From contig JACKBI010000002.1 of the NCBI GenBank assembly GCA_020634615.1, positions 186,001-250,000 of the forward strand: 64,000 nucleotides of DNA. Reading direction: 5' to 3'. Source of the stretch: Anaerolineales bacterium. Lineage in GTDB: Bacteria > Chloroflexota > Anaerolineae > JAAEKA01. Positions 50,284 to 59,589 of the stretch are shown piece by piece. A program made the position numbers and the translations under genes. The stretch's first letter is position 1. Every line of letters starts with the position of its first letter. The notes under the pieces are model-generated. The model did not search any database. It saw only the letters and a list, made by a program, of their open reading frames with translations, and was not told where the DNA came from.

Positions 50284-53184
50284 CTACGGACGCAAGAGGA
50301 CCGGCAGCCAGATACGCCAAGGGTCTGATGGCTCATCGCGGCGCAACGCATACAACCCGCCGCTGCCGTCTGCGACATACACATAGCCATCCGCCACGGC
50401 GACATCCGTGGCCCAGCCTGGCAATGCGTAGTAGTCGATCTCAATCATCGCAGCCGGGTTGCGCACACCGATCATTCTTACACCTCCCCCGGTGGTGATA
50501 TAAGCGTGAAGTTCTTCAACTGCGACACTTCTGGCGCCTGATATGGCGAAATCTCCTGCTGACACCGGAGCACTAGGAACGCTGATATCGATAATCCGAA
50601 GTCCAGACTGATAAACAACATATGCATAGTCGCCTGCCACCGCGACTCCCCATGCGGCTCGGAGATTATAGGAACCGACCTCTACAGGCGCGGTGGGGTT
50701 GGAAATGTCAACGATCCGCAGGTCGCCGGAAAGGCCAACCCGCCAATGGTTTGCTGCTTGCGCCACGTACGCATACCCACCGGCCACGGCGATAGTGCGA
50801 GATAACCAATCATCACCCCCCCATGGAAGGAAGACACTGCCGACCTCCACAGGGTTCTCTCGATCCGTCACATCGATTGTATGCAGGCCGTAACCATCGA
50901 CGACGTAGGCATAGTCGCCAACCACCGCTGTACTGAAGGGATTGCTATCAGGTAAGCAACGCCCAACTTCCACCGGCGCAGCAGGGTTCGTGGCGTCGAC
51001 AATTTGCAGCCCCAGGTTCGAGGCAGCAAGGTAAACATAGTCATCGGCTGCTTCTACATCATCCAGGGTCCACGGGTCGGTAAGTGCGCCCACCTCATGT
51101 GCGCCCACCTCGGTTAGGGCGGCCGGGCGTGTCAGATCGATCACTCTCAGTCCGTCTCTATAATCGATTGTATATGCCCAGCGCCCCGCCAGGGCCACAT
51201 GGGAAGTAAACCCTCCTGGCGCTACAAAATGACCGACCTCAACTGGCAGACTCGCCAGTACTCTCATATCAAATACTTGCAGGTCATTACCAGCGGCAAC
51301 GTAGGCATATCCCCCGTCCACAACAAGGTCTTTCCCCCGTGCGACACTAGGCTTGTAAGAAGCAGCCCAGGCCGGTGCTGAGGGATCACTGATGTCAATC
51401 ACTTCAAGACCTTCGTACGTGGTAAGAAAAGCATAGCTTCCCGCTGTGGTTACCGCCAGTGAACCATAGGTATTGATGAAACCTACCTGCGCCATGAGAG
51501 CAGGGTTTGCCACATCAATGACATGCATACCACCACTGCTGGCAACGTAGGCGTAGCCTTCGGCGACTGCTACGCCGGAGTTATCGTGAAATAAGGCGTA
51601 GAATCCGGCCCTGACTGGCGCGGCCGGATTGCTCACGTCTACAATTTCCAGCCCATTGTACTCCGTAATTCCAGTACCGGAGACCATGTACACATAGTTA
51701 TCCACAACTGCGACGCTGGTGATAGGCATAGGCCCGGCGGCATAATAGGCAATTTGTGTTGGCAATTTTGGATCATCCACATCGATTATCCGTAATCCCG
51801 CGCCGTCGGCAAGATAAGCATAGGAACCGGAAACAGCCACATCCCGGGTAATCAATGGCGTATCGAAGTATCCAAGCTCGAACGGCGCAGCCGGGTCGGA
51901 CACATCGATTACCCGCAATCCATGGTTGTTGTCAGCCACATATGCCATTGGTCCTACAAGCGCCACAGCCAACGCTTCTCCCGGAGTTTCGCAATAGCCA
52001 TTCTCGACAGGTACGATCGGATTAGTCACATCAAACACCTGCAATCGGCTTCCTGTAGCCACATATGCATAGGTCCCCGCTACCGCAACCCCTCGGACTG
52101 CGCCAGATGTCGTAGAATATCCGACCGCTGGGGCCATAGTTGGATCAGGCACTTGAAGTGTTCGCAATTCCCCCTTAGAAGAAGCGATATAGGCAAAGCC
52201 ACCTGCAATGGCTACATCAGTGACAGGATCAAACATTTCAAAGATGCCAACGTTTACCAACATAGCCGGATTTGCTACATCGATGACGGAAAAGCGATAC
52301 GTTTCAGTCACATAGGCATAGCCTCCCGCCGCTGCCACATGCCAGACATCATAATAAGTGGTGTAACTGCCGACTTCGACCGGCACGGCCGGATTCGCCA
52401 CATCCAGTACTACCAACTTGTGATCATAGGCCGTCGCTATATACGCGTGACTACCAATGACGGCCACATCCGCGATCCATGCGTATCCCTGATACACGCC
52501 GATTTCGACCGGGGCGGCCGGGTCCGTCACGTCGATCATCTGTAGTCCACCGCGGTAACTGGCGACGTATGCGATATCGTCCACCACTGTCACGGACGCG
52601 CCTCCATCCGGTCCGGGGATAGCGCAGGAACCGATCTCGATCGGTGCGACAGGGTTTGTCACGTCAAATATCGACAGCCCACGATTGGTGATGGCATAGA
52701 GGGTGTGATCCACCATAGCCACATCTCTTACCCACCCATCCGATTCAAGGAAGAAACCAACCTCGACCGGCGCCGTTGGTTGGATGACATCGATAACCCG
52801 TAATCCGTAGGAACCAGCGGCGATGTAAACGTATCGTCCTGCTGCCAACACGCTTTCCACCGTGTTGGGGAAAACTTCGGTTTGTCCGACAGAGCTCGGA
52901 TGAGCAGAATCGGCCACATCGAGAACGACCAGTCGAGGACCGATGCCAGCGTACATAAAATCCCCGTCTACGGCTATGGCCGTGATCGAGCCCCCGATTT
53001 GGCCGACCATCTCAAGGGTAGTTCCGGCTGCCTGCGGTTGAAAGCTCGCCGGTTCCGAAAGAACAGGATTGGACAGCGCTTCGTGATTGTCGATGGTCGA
53101 TAGTTGGTCAGCTCGGAAGCTGGTACCCAACGAGGAAGTTGCCAGAAGAGCGAAAACACCCAGAGACGCAAGCCAGTGTACCAT
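50284..53184 (-). CDS. Secreted LVIVD-repeat beta-propeller protein
   Basis: 966 residues from ATG 53184, with AGGAGGGATC upstream; a frame from 53286 would bury the signal. The signal peptide is MVHWLASLGVFALLATSSLG. The rest is ~20 tandem units of about 40-45 residues with a VxDxxNPxAPVEVGxxxxxx and YAYVAxxxxLxVIDV core, the LVIVD repeat. These form beta-propellers on the cell surface with unknown binding partners. There is no C-terminal anchor besides a short WLPVLLRP end. Repeats are diverged, so the gene is old rather than recently expanded. Confidence 0.87.
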   Translation of the reverse strand: MVHWLASLGVFALLATSSLGTSFRADQLSTIDNHEALSNPVLSEPASFQPQAAGTTLEMVGQIGGSITAIAVDGDFMYAGIGPRLVVLDVADSAHPSSVGQTEVFPNTVESVLAAGRYVYIAAGSYGLRVIDVIQPTAPVEVGFFLESDGWVRDVAMVDHTLYAITNRGLSIFDVTNPVAPIEIGSCAIPGPDGGASVTVVDDIAYVASYRGGLQMIDVTDPAAPVEIGVYQGYAWIADVAVIGSHAYIATAYDHKLVVLDVANPAVPVEVGSYTTYYDVWHVAAAGGYAYVTETYRFSVIDVANPAMLVNVGIFEMFDPVTDVAIAGGFAYIASSKGELRTLQVPDPTMAPAVGYSTTSGAVRGVAVAGTYAYVATGSRLQVFDVTNPIVPVENGYCETPGEALAVALVGPMAYVADNNHGLRVIDVSDPAAPFELGYFDTPLITRDVAVSGSYAYLADGAGLRIIDVDDPKLPTQIAYYAAGPMPITSVAVVDNYVYMVSGTGITEYNGLEIVDVSNPAAPVRAGFYALFHDNSGVAVAEGYAYVASSGGMHVIDVANPALMAQVGFINTYGSLAVTTAGSYAFLTTYEGLEVIDISDPSAPAWAASYKPSVARGKDLVVDGGYAYVAAGNDLQVFDMRVLASLPVEVGHFVAPGGFTSHVALAGRWAYTIDYRDGLRVIDLTRPAALTEVGAHEVGALTDPWTLDDVEAADDYVYLAASNLGLQIVDATNPAAPVEVGRCLPDSNPFSTAVVGDYAYVVDGYGLHTIDVTDRENPVEVGSVFLPWGGDDWLSRTIAVAGGYAYVAQAANHWRVGLSGDLRIVDISNPTAPVEVGSYNLRAAWGVAVAGDYAYVVYQSGLRIIDISVPSAPVSAGDFAISGARSVAVEELHAYITTGGGVRMIGVRNPAAMIEIDYYALPGWATDVAVADGYVYVADGSGGLYALRRDEPSDPWRIWLPVLLRP

Positions 53185-53322
53185 GATTTGGATCCCTCCT
53201 GCTACATGGCGGACCTGAGCGGCAAGCATGTGCTTACCACATGCTTGGATTCTCATCCCAAAGTGCACAATTTCCAAATATTGCACCCCGATGTTTCCGA
53301 AGCTGTTCCCCGCCGAATTAGT

Positions 53323-53703
53323 TCACAAACGCTTGCGCCCTGCATACCCCGCGTGCAGCTCGTGCCAGTAGGCTACCTTCTGCTCGCCGTAGCGCCAGCA
53401 GAGGTAGACCTCCGTGCCATCGGGCAGGCGGTGCAGGAAATCCACCAGCCCCATGTCGGTGTCCTTGAGATGGACGCCCAGTTTCTCGATCGCGCCGACC
53501 GCCGCTTCCAGGCGTTGAAACTCGGGCAGCATCTCGCCGGCCTTCTTGCTGCCGCCGTTGCCGATCGACTTTTTCAGCACTGGCCAGAGCTCCGGGCGCG
53601 CCTCGACGATGGCGCGCCTGGCCTGCATGGCCTGGTCAAGCAACTCGTTGAGCCGCGGCAGGACGGCGTTCGCTTCGTCCAGGGTGAAGAATCTGGCTGA
53701 CAT
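53323..53703 (-). CDS. DUF2203 family protein
   Basis: 126 residues from ATG 53703. Typical DUF2203 features are SARFFTLDEANAVLPRLNEL, a coiled helical middle, LGVHLKDTDMGLVDFLHRL and VYLCWRYGEQKVAYWHEL near the C-terminus. Function unknown. The frame runs upstream to 53763 but lacks family similarity there. It is the last gene of a group with the Fe-S carrier, moaA and the SufR-like regulator. Confidence 0.88.
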   Translation of the reverse strand: MSARFFTLDEANAVLPRLNELLDQAMQARRAIVEARPELWPVLKKSIGNGGSKKAGEMLPEFQRLEAAVGAIEKLGVHLKDTDMGLVDFLHRLPDGTEVYLCWRYGEQKVAYWHELHAGYAGRKRL

Positions 53704-53769
53704 GGCGTCTCGTGGGAGTATTTGTGTCACAATGCAACGCGCGGGCTGCGGACACAATGCCACAACCCG

Positions 53770-53822
53770 CGCGGGTGCTTCCTACGGTTCGTAGTGGGCG
53801 CTGAAGCGCCTACTACGAACGG
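53770..53822. repeat. TTCGTAGT-type hairpin
   Basis: GGTTCGTAGTGGGCGCT pairs with AAGCGCCTACTACGAAC with one mismatch. A related but perfect palindrome is at 62320-62377. Together they form a second dispersed palindrome type. Confidence 0.75.
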
Positions 53823-53835
53823 AATGGATATCGGC

Positions 53836-54258
53836 TTAGTGATAACCGCAGCTATCGGCCGCTGCTTCGCCGGTATGGGTTTCCTTGGTGCGGAACGAGC
53901 TGCCGCAGCCGCAGGATGAGACGGCCTGCGGGTTCTCAATGCTGAACCCACCGCCCATCAGGCTGTCCTTGTAGTCGATCACCGCGCCGTTGATGTAGAA
54001 CAGGCTGGTCGGATCGACATATACCTTCATGCCGTGCTGCTGGTAGACCTGGTCGCCCGGTCGCGCCGTGCTCTCAAAGGTCATGCCGTACTGCATGCCG
54101 CCGCAGCCGCCGCCCTGAACGAAGACGCGCAGGCCATGCGTTTCCACCTGGCCCTTTTCCTCAAGAATGCCGCTGAGTTTGCTGGCTGCGTTCTCAGTGA
54201 GCGTCACACCATCCAGAAACGTCACTTCCGGTTCGAGAGTCTGCACTGCTGTTGCCAT
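53836..54258 (-). CDS. A-type Fe-S cluster carrier (IscA/ErpA/SufA family)
   Basis: 140 residues. The three cluster ligands are Cys 52 in VQGGGCGGMQYGM and Cys 116 and 118 in SSCGCGSSF. The N-terminus LTENAASKLSGILEEKG and central FESTARPGDQVYQQHGMKVY are standard. A ~17-residue tail (RTKETHTGEAAADSCGYH) adds another Cys. It takes Fe-S clusters to target proteins such as the MoaA downstream-acting enzyme or the Nuo subunits nearby. The ATG at 54258 follows AGGAGG. It is in a unit with moaA and the SufR-like gene. Confidence 0.93.
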   Translation of the reverse strand: MATAVQTLEPEVTFLDGVTLTENAASKLSGILEEKGQVETHGLRVFVQGGGCGGMQYGMTFESTARPGDQVYQQHGMKVYVDPTSLFYINGAVIDYKDSLMGGGFSIENPQAVSSCGCGSSFRTKETHTGEAAADSCGYH

Positions 54259-54345
54259 GATACTTGCCTCCTGAAAAGAGTTTATGAATTGCCTGGCAGC
54301 TTTTGCGCTGCAACAGGATGTAATTGGTCGAAATTCTCCGGCGGC

Positions 54346-55395
54346 CTAGCCGCCGATCTGCGACATCTCCCGCTGCTGCGGCACGATCCCGTCGGGCAGA
54401 CCGTGGCCCCAAGGCTTGTTCCACACCGCCGTGCGGATGATGTCCTTCAGGTCATCCACTGTACACCCGTTGCGCAGCGGAGTGAGTAAGTCTACTTCCT
54501 TATCGCGCAACAGGCAAAGTCTGAGCTTGCCATCCGCGGTCAGCCGGTAGCGATTGCAACCGGCGCAAAACGGTTCGGTGACCGAACTGATGAAGCCGAT
54601 CTGCCCGCGTGCTCCGGCCAGCCGATACGGTCGCGCCGGGTCGGAGTTGTCGCCGGCCACCCGGTGCAGCGGCCCCAGCTCGGCCTCGATCAGCGCACGG
54701 GTCTCGGCCGACGACACCACCATCTCCTGCTGAAACTCAGCAACGCTGCCGAAAGGCATCAACTCGATGAAGCGCACGTGCCAGGGCCGGTCGATGCTCA
54801 ACCGCGCCAGCGCGACCGCCTCCTCGTCGTTGAAGCCACGCGTTACGACGGCGTTGATCTTCAGCGGATGCATCCCGGCAGCTTCCGCGGCAGTGATGCC
54901 GTCCCAGACGCGGCCCAGATCGCCCCAGCGCGTGATGCGCTTGAACTTCACCGGATCCAGCGTATCAATGCTGACATTCAAACCGCGCAGGCCGGCCTGC
55001 GCCAGTGGCTCAGCCAACTCAGCCAGCAAGAGGCCATTGGTGGTCATCGCCACCTGGTTGATACCAGGCACGCTGGCGATAGACCGCACCATCTCCACGA
55101 TACCAGGCCGGATCGTCGGCTCGCCGCCCGTCAGACGGATCTTGGTCGTGCCAAGTTCAGCCGAAGCGCGCACGATGGCCAAAATTTCGTGGCCGTGCAG
55201 CAGTTCGTCGCGCGGCCGGAAAGTCATGTGCTCCGGCATGCAGTAGACACAGCGCAGGTTGCACGCGTCGGTCAGCGAAATGCGCAAATAATTGATGGCC
55301 CGGCCAAAACGATCGACCATCGGCCCATCGTACGCGGGCGCAGGTTCGAACGCCGCGGCATCGTTTTCATTCAGAAACTGAATGGCCGTTTGCAT
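54346..55395 (-). CDS. moaA: GTP 3',8-cyclase MoaA
   Basis: 349 residues. First step of molybdenum cofactor synthesis: GTP to 3',8-cyclo-7,8-dihydro-GTP. Radical SAM motif CNLRCVYC has Cys at 45, 49 and 52. The C-terminal [4Fe-4S] site CAGCNRYRLTADGKLRLCLL is complete, and the chain ends in the functional GG (SQIGG). The N-terminal ~25 residues are longer than average. It lies 11 bp after the SufR-like gene. A fuller moa set is absent here, but the molbindin at 2366 also points to Mo metabolism. Confidence 0.95.
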   Translation of the reverse strand: MQTAIQFLNENDAAAFEPAPAYDGPMVDRFGRAINYLRISLTDACNLRCVYCMPEHMTFRPRDELLHGHEILAIVRASAELGTTKIRLTGGEPTIRPGIVEMVRSIASVPGINQVAMTTNGLLLAELAEPLAQAGLRGLNVSIDTLDPVKFKRITRWGDLGRVWDGITAAEAAGMHPLKINAVVTRGFNDEEAVALARLSIDRPWHVRFIELMPFGSVAEFQQEMVVSSAETRALIEAELGPLHRVAGDNSDPARPYRLAGARGQIGFISSVTEPFCAGCNRYRLTADGKLRLCLLRDKEVDLLTPLRNGCTVDDLKDIIRTAVWNKPWGHGLPDGIVPQQREMSQIGG

Positions 55396-55406
55396 AATTG
55401 CTTCCG

Positions 55407-56078
55407 TTACGCCGCCGCCTGGTCATACAAAGGAATGAACGACCGCGGACTGTCAGCAATTGTGGCGCCGTCAACGCGGTAGGCGCAACTGCATGCGCCT
55501 TCGGACATGCGCGCCACGACAACCGGCGCGCCGCCGATCAACCGGTCCAACAGCCGCTTGTCCATGCCGCACAGCTCCCGGTGCTGCTCAGCGATACCCT
55601 GGTACGGACAGTTGAGCGTGTAGAGCATATATTGGCCATCGACCAGTTCGTAACGCGCCAGATAGCCCTTCTCGTTGAGAAACTCCACTGCCCGCTCAAC
55701 GCGCTGCTTCAGCGTGGCGTCGGGCTGCAGCGGACGCGCTTCGGCAGCCATGCTGTCGGCCAGCCGCTCGAAAAGCGTCTGCAATTCGCCCGCCGGCAAC
55801 ACACCCTTCATTTCCTCCAACAACCGGCCAGCCAGTACATCATGGTTGCGCGGGAAATAGGCGTTGGCAGCCTCGGTCAGGGCGTACACCTGGCGCGGCC
55901 GGCCGACGGTGCCGCGCCGCCGCACGCGCGGCGAGCAGATCAACTGTTCACCTTGCAACACGTCCAGATGGTGGCGAACAGAAACCGGCGCCATGCCAAG
56001 CTGGCGCGCCATTTCGGCCACCGTCAGGTCGCCTTGCTCTTTCAAAATCTCAAGGATGCGCAAACGCGTTGGTTGCAC
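55407..56078 (-). CDS. SufR-like Fe-S-binding winged-helix regulator
   Basis: 223 residues from GTG 56078. An N-terminal winged helix (PTRLRILEILKEQGDLTVAE and MARQLGMAPVSVRHHLDVLQ) of the ArsR/DeoR type is followed by a helical middle and a C-terminal Cys set at 157, 170, 196 and 198 (NCPY, ELCG, ACSC), the spacing of SufR-type repressors that bind a [4Fe-4S] cluster. SufR senses Fe-S status and represses suf genes. Here it probably controls its own moaA and Fe-S carrier operon. Divergent consensus promoters lie just upstream. Confidence 0.85.
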   Translation of the reverse strand: MQPTRLRILEILKEQGDLTVAEMARQLGMAPVSVRHHLDVLQGEQLICSPRVRRRGTVGRPRQVYALTEAANAYFPRNHDVLAGRLLEEMKGVLPAGELQTLFERLADSMAAEARPLQPDATLKQRVERAVEFLNEKGYLARYELVDGQYMLYTLNCPYQGIAEQHRELCGMDKRLLDRLIGGAPVVVARMSEGACSCAYRVDGATIADSPRSFIPLYDQAAA

Positions 56079-56138
56079 GATCTATGCTCGCTGTTCACTC
56101 CAGGCAGCGCTCGGAGGCGCTTAGAAAATACGGTGGTG

Positions 56139-56167
56139 ATTGTAACACAGGCGTTGGCCAGTGTCAA
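56139..56167 (-). promoter_or_regulatory. Promoter of the SufR-moaA-Fe-S carrier operon
   Basis: Minus strand TTGACA (56162-56167) and TACAAT (56139-56144) with a 17-bp spacer; predicted start near 56132, ~55 nt before the GTG at 56078. Confidence 0.75.
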
Positions 56168-56218
56168 TTCTTATCACGAATATCATAGAAATTGCATGGG
56201 CTTTGTTCCCAAAAACAC

Positions 56219-56247
56219 TTGACAGTGACAGAGGCGAAAGCTATAAT
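56219..56247 (+). promoter_or_regulatory. Consensus promoter towards the nuo operon
   Basis: TTGACA (56219-56224), 17-bp spacer, TATAAT (56242-56247), an exact consensus. Predicted start near 56254, upstream of the small gene at 56492 and of nuoB at 56857. The 52-bp gap to the opposing promoter allows shared control by the SufR-like protein (inference). Confidence 0.85.
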
Positions 56248-56491
56248 CCGAGGACAATTCTTGGCGCGGTGCGACTTTCCAGATTTCCGGCCGCATCTTG
56301 TCTGTACCGCAGTTCATTTTGCGCCAGTTATCTTTTCCCTGAAACATTCGAAGTCTGTGCTTGATTGGTCGTTTAGTGGCACGAAGTGGTGAAAACTTGC
56401 ACGGTGTATGTCTGTTAATGTAAAATGTTGCCTGCCTGCCGAGCTTGACCCATGGTCGCGGCCGGCAGCCAAGAAAGGTTTCCCCTATCCT

Positions 56492-56710
56492 ATGGAGTCG
56501 ATCACCGTCCCCGTTGGCGACACAACAGTTGGTCCTCTTGCAGAAGTCACGCAAGTCTCGGTAGGCGCTGATAACGATGTCGCGCCGGTCAACGAGTTGC
56601 TGAGCAGCGGCTGGAAGCTGCTGCACATCGGCCACGCTGGCGAGCAAACCGTCTATGTCCTGGGTAAGCCACCGACACAAGCAAAACGCCAGACTGGCTT
56701 TGTGACCTAG
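56492..56710 (+). CDS. Small hypothetical protein upstream of nuoB
   Basis: 72 residues from ATG 56492: MESITVPVGDTTVGPLAEVT, then VNELLSSGWKLLHIGHAGEQ and TVYVLGKP. The VNxLLxxGWxLLxIxxxxxxxVYVLG pattern looks like a conserved small fold, though the family is unknown to me. An earlier in-frame ATG at 56408 is possible but that part has no protein-like pattern. It is transcribed towards nuoB from the consensus promoter at 56219. Confidence 0.6.
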   Translation: MESITVPVGDTTVGPLAEVTQVSVGADNDVAPVNELLSSGWKLLHIGHAGEQTVYVLGKPPTQAKRQTGFVT

Positions 56711-56856
56711 TTCTGCGCACTGCGGCTGCCGTATGCACGGCATACAACGCTGTCCTTCAATCCAATGACCGGGACACACTCCGCAGTGTGGTCTGTTAAC
56801 CAACTTTCAATCTGAACGTGAGCAATGATCGCTTCCTGGAGTGAAAGGACACACGC

Positions 56857-57804
56857 ATGGCAGAGAATACCTCGACCACCGGTGTTGCGCCCGAAGAACT
56901 CAGTGACAACATCCTGATTACAACGGTCGATTCCGTTTACAACCTGGCCCGCTCCTTTTCCTTGTGGCCGATGACCTTTGGCCTGGCTTGCTGCGCCATC
57001 GAGTTCATCGTCGCCGGTACGGCGCGCTATGACATGTCGCGCTTCGGCATGGAGGTAGCCCGCCCTTCCCCCCGCCAGGCTGACCTGCTGATCATTTCCG
57101 GCACGGTGACCAAGAAGATGGTCGTGCCGATTGTGCGTCTTTACAATCAGATGGCAGAGCCGCGCTATGTGATCAGTATGGGCGCATGCGCCACCGGCGG
57201 CGGACCATTCAAAGAGGGCTACAACGTGGTCTCCGGCATCGACAAGTTCCTGCCGGTGGACGTCTATGTGCCCGGTTGTCCGCCAACCCCTGAGGCGCTG
57301 ATCCACGGCTTCATCACCCTGCACAAGAAATTTAAGACCCAGTCTGTGCGCACTGTACCATGGTATCGCAAGAGCTACACCGGCGAAACCCCCATTCCAG
57401 CGCTGGGACCTGATATCATCGACACGAATCCTGATGCTCTGAAGCGTGTGCGTGATGTCAACATGACACGCTTAATGGCATCGCGCGCAGCAGCTGCTCC
57501 GCAGATCAGCCTTGGCGACGCGGACACGATCGTACTTCGCAATCCCGGCCTGACTGCCGACCTGACCGGCTGGACGCTCCAGAGCAGCGCGAGCGAGCAG
57601 ACCTACCACTTCCCGGCCGGCTTCGTGCTGATGTCCGACGGCGAAGTGCGGGTTCACACCGGACCAGGAGCGACATCGTCCAGCGCGGGCGACATCGTTT
57701 GGACCACCGAGGCGGCGTTGGGCGGTGACGGTGAGAAGATCTCACTTGTCAACGCTGAAGGCGCCGCGGTGTCTGTAATTGAATACGAGGCAACGACGGC
57801 ATGA
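56857..57804 (+). CDS. nuoB: NADH-quinone oxidoreductase subunit B with lamin-tail-like C-terminal domain
   Basis: 315 residues. Residues ~15-170 are a full NuoB: N2-cluster ligands CC at 45-46, Cys 111 ([11 protein letters not shown]) and Cys 141 ([14 protein letters not shown]), and the [10 protein letters not shown] motif. The usual family length is 160-200. Residues ~216-312 ([55 protein letters not shown]) read like a lamin-tail domain, an Ig-like fold normally found in secreted proteins. The frame is continuous. NuoB passes electrons from the Fe-S chain to quinone at the membrane interface. The stop overlaps the nuoC start (ATGA). Confidence 0.9.
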   Translation: MAENTSTTGVAPEELSDNILITTVDSVYNLARSFSLWPMTFGLACCAIEFIVAGTARYDMSRFGMEVARPSPRQADLLIISGTVTKKMVVPIVRLYNQMAEPRYVISMGACATGGGPFKEGYNVVSGIDKFLPVDVYVPGCPPTPEALIHGFITLHKKFKTQSVRTVPWYRKSYTGETPIPALGPDIIDTNPDALKRVRDVNMTRLMASRAAAAPQISLGDADTIVLRNPGLTADLTGWTLQSSASEQTYHFPAGFVLMSDGEVRVHTGPGATSSSAGDIVWTTEAALGGDGEKISLVNAEGAAVSVIEYEATTA

Positions 57805-59570
57805 GCGAAGAAACTGTCGTGACACCCCTTCCTTACAGCGACGTCTTGCCTGGCGCGGTGCTGGCTGAAGAGACCGATCTGGACGGCACCAGCCTGGTGG
57901 TTGCTGCGGACAAGCTGCCTGAATTGGCCAGACATCTGCGCGACGTCGAGGGACTCGACCTATTGTCGAACCTGACCGCGGTTGATTACTTTGGCTACAA
58001 GGGCCGTACTGCCGAGGATCGTTTCGAGGTCGTCTATCATCTCTTCTCGACAGAAAAAGGCGGTGGCCCGACCGTCCTGAGAGTGCGGCTGCCCGAGAAT
58101 AACCCGGTGCTGCCGACTCTGGTTGACGTGTACCGCGGCGCTGACCTGCAGGAGCGCGAGGCATACGACCTGTTTGGCATCCGCTTCCTGGGCCATCCGG
58201 CATTGCGACGCATCCTGCTGTGGGAGGGTTTCCACGGCCACCCGATGCGCAAGGACTGGCAGGAGCCGTATTACGAGGCCGAATCGAAGCCGTTCAAGAG
58301 CCGCCACCCCGATGGCAACTACGCCTGGGCAGAGGACCGCAATCCGTGGGGATCGAACGTGCAATATCCCGATGGGTTCGATCCGCTGACCTGGCAAGAG
58401 CCGGTCAGTCAGATCCCTTTGCAGAGCCACGCCGGCAACGGCGCATCAGGCATGCTCAAGACCGATCGTTTGATCGTCAACATGGGTCCACAGCACCCCA
58501 GCACCCACGGCGTGTTTCGCATGATCGTCGAACTGGAAGGCGAGACCATCATGGCGCTGGAGCCGGAGATGGGTTATCTCCATCGCAACCATGAGAAGAT
58601 CGGCGAGCGCAACACGTACCTGATGAACATGCCGTACACCGACCGGCTGGACTACATCAGTTCGATGTCCAACAACCTGGCCTATGCGATCGCAGTCGAA
58701 AAGTTGCTGGGTGAAGAGTACGCGCCGACGGAACGCGCCGAGTACATCCGCGTGATCATGGCGGAGCTGACCCGTATTGTCAACCACCTCTTCTCGGTCG
58801 GCACGTTCCTCAATGACCTGGGTGCCTTCTTCACGCCCTTGCTCTACGCAGTGCGCGAGCGTGAGCTGATCCTCGACATGTTTGAGGCCGTGTCTGGCAG
58901 CCGCATGATGTGCAACTACCTGCGCTTCGGCGGCGTGGCGCGTGACCTGCCCGATGGCTGGCTGGAGCAATGTAAAGATCTGGTCTTCAAGCGCTTGCCT
59001 GGCAAGATCGAGGAGCTCACGACCTATCTGACAGGCAACGAAATCTTGCAGGAACGCTGCATTGGCGTTGGCTACCTCAGCCCGCAGGACGCGATCAATC
59101 TGAGCTGCACCGGGCCGCAACTACGCGGCTCCGGCGTCGCTTACGACATCCGGCGCGCCGAGCCATATTCGATCTACGACCGGTTCGAGTTTGACATCGC
59201 CGCATTCAACGGCTGTGACGTCTACTCCCGCTTCCTGGTGCGCATGGAAGAAATGCGCCAGAGCGTGCGTATTCTGGAGCAGGCGCTGAAGCAGATTCCT
59301 GAGGGACCGATCCAGTCGCCCAAGGGCCAGGGCAGCTACGTAGTCCGTCCGCCCGTCGGCACAGTCTATGGCCGCATCGAAAGCCCCAAGGGCGAGCTGG
59401 GCTTCTACCTCGTGTCCGATGGCAGTGGCAACCCGTTCCGCTACCGCGTTCGCCCGCCGTCCTACATCAATCTGAACGCCCTCGGTCCGATGTCCATTGG
59501 CAACAAGGTAGCCGACTGCGTGATCATTCTTGGTGGCATCGACATCGTGCTCGGCGAAGTAGACCGCTAG
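57801..59570 (+). CDS. nuoCD: Fused NADH-quinone oxidoreductase subunits C/D
   Basis: 589 residues. Residues ~1-165 are NuoC ([54 protein letters not shown]). NuoD starts near 216 ([40 protein letters not shown]) and runs to DIVLGEVDR. The His and Asp/Tyr residues of the quinone site fall in GPQHPSTHG and the later conserved blocks. The fusion also occurs in other bacteria. It overlaps nuoB by 4 nt. The hinge at ~165-215 is Trp/Pro/Asn rich and short. Confidence 0.95.
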   Translation: MSEETVVTPLPYSDVLPGAVLAEETDLDGTSLVVAADKLPELARHLRDVEGLDLLSNLTAVDYFGYKGRTAEDRFEVVYHLFSTEKGGGPTVLRVRLPENNPVLPTLVDVYRGADLQEREAYDLFGIRFLGHPALRRILLWEGFHGHPMRKDWQEPYYEAESKPFKSRHPDGNYAWAEDRNPWGSNVQYPDGFDPLTWQEPVSQIPLQSHAGNGASGMLKTDRLIVNMGPQHPSTHGVFRMIVELEGETIMALEPEMGYLHRNHEKIGERNTYLMNMPYTDRLDYISSMSNNLAYAIAVEKLLGEEYAPTERAEYIRVIMAELTRIVNHLFSVGTFLNDLGAFFTPLLYAVRERELILDMFEAVSGSRMMCNYLRFGGVARDLPDGWLEQCKDLVFKRLPGKIEELTTYLTGNEILQERCIGVGYLSPQDAINLSCTGPQLRGSGVAYDIRRAEPYSIYDRFEFDIAAFNGCDVYSRFLVRMEEMRQSVRILEQALKQIPEGPIQSPKGQGSYVVRPPVGTVYGRIESPKGELGFYLVSDGSGNPFRYRVRPPSYINLNALGPMSIGNKVADCVIILGGIDIVLGEVDR

Positions 59571-59589
59571 TCTGGAAGGTGGAGGTCTC

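Noticed and set aside
56857..57804. Frameshift or chimera as cause of the long NuoB
   Set aside because: The frame is continuous, and its stop overlaps the nuoC start by 4 nt as in a real operon, so the extension is probably genuine. Raw reads could still overturn this.
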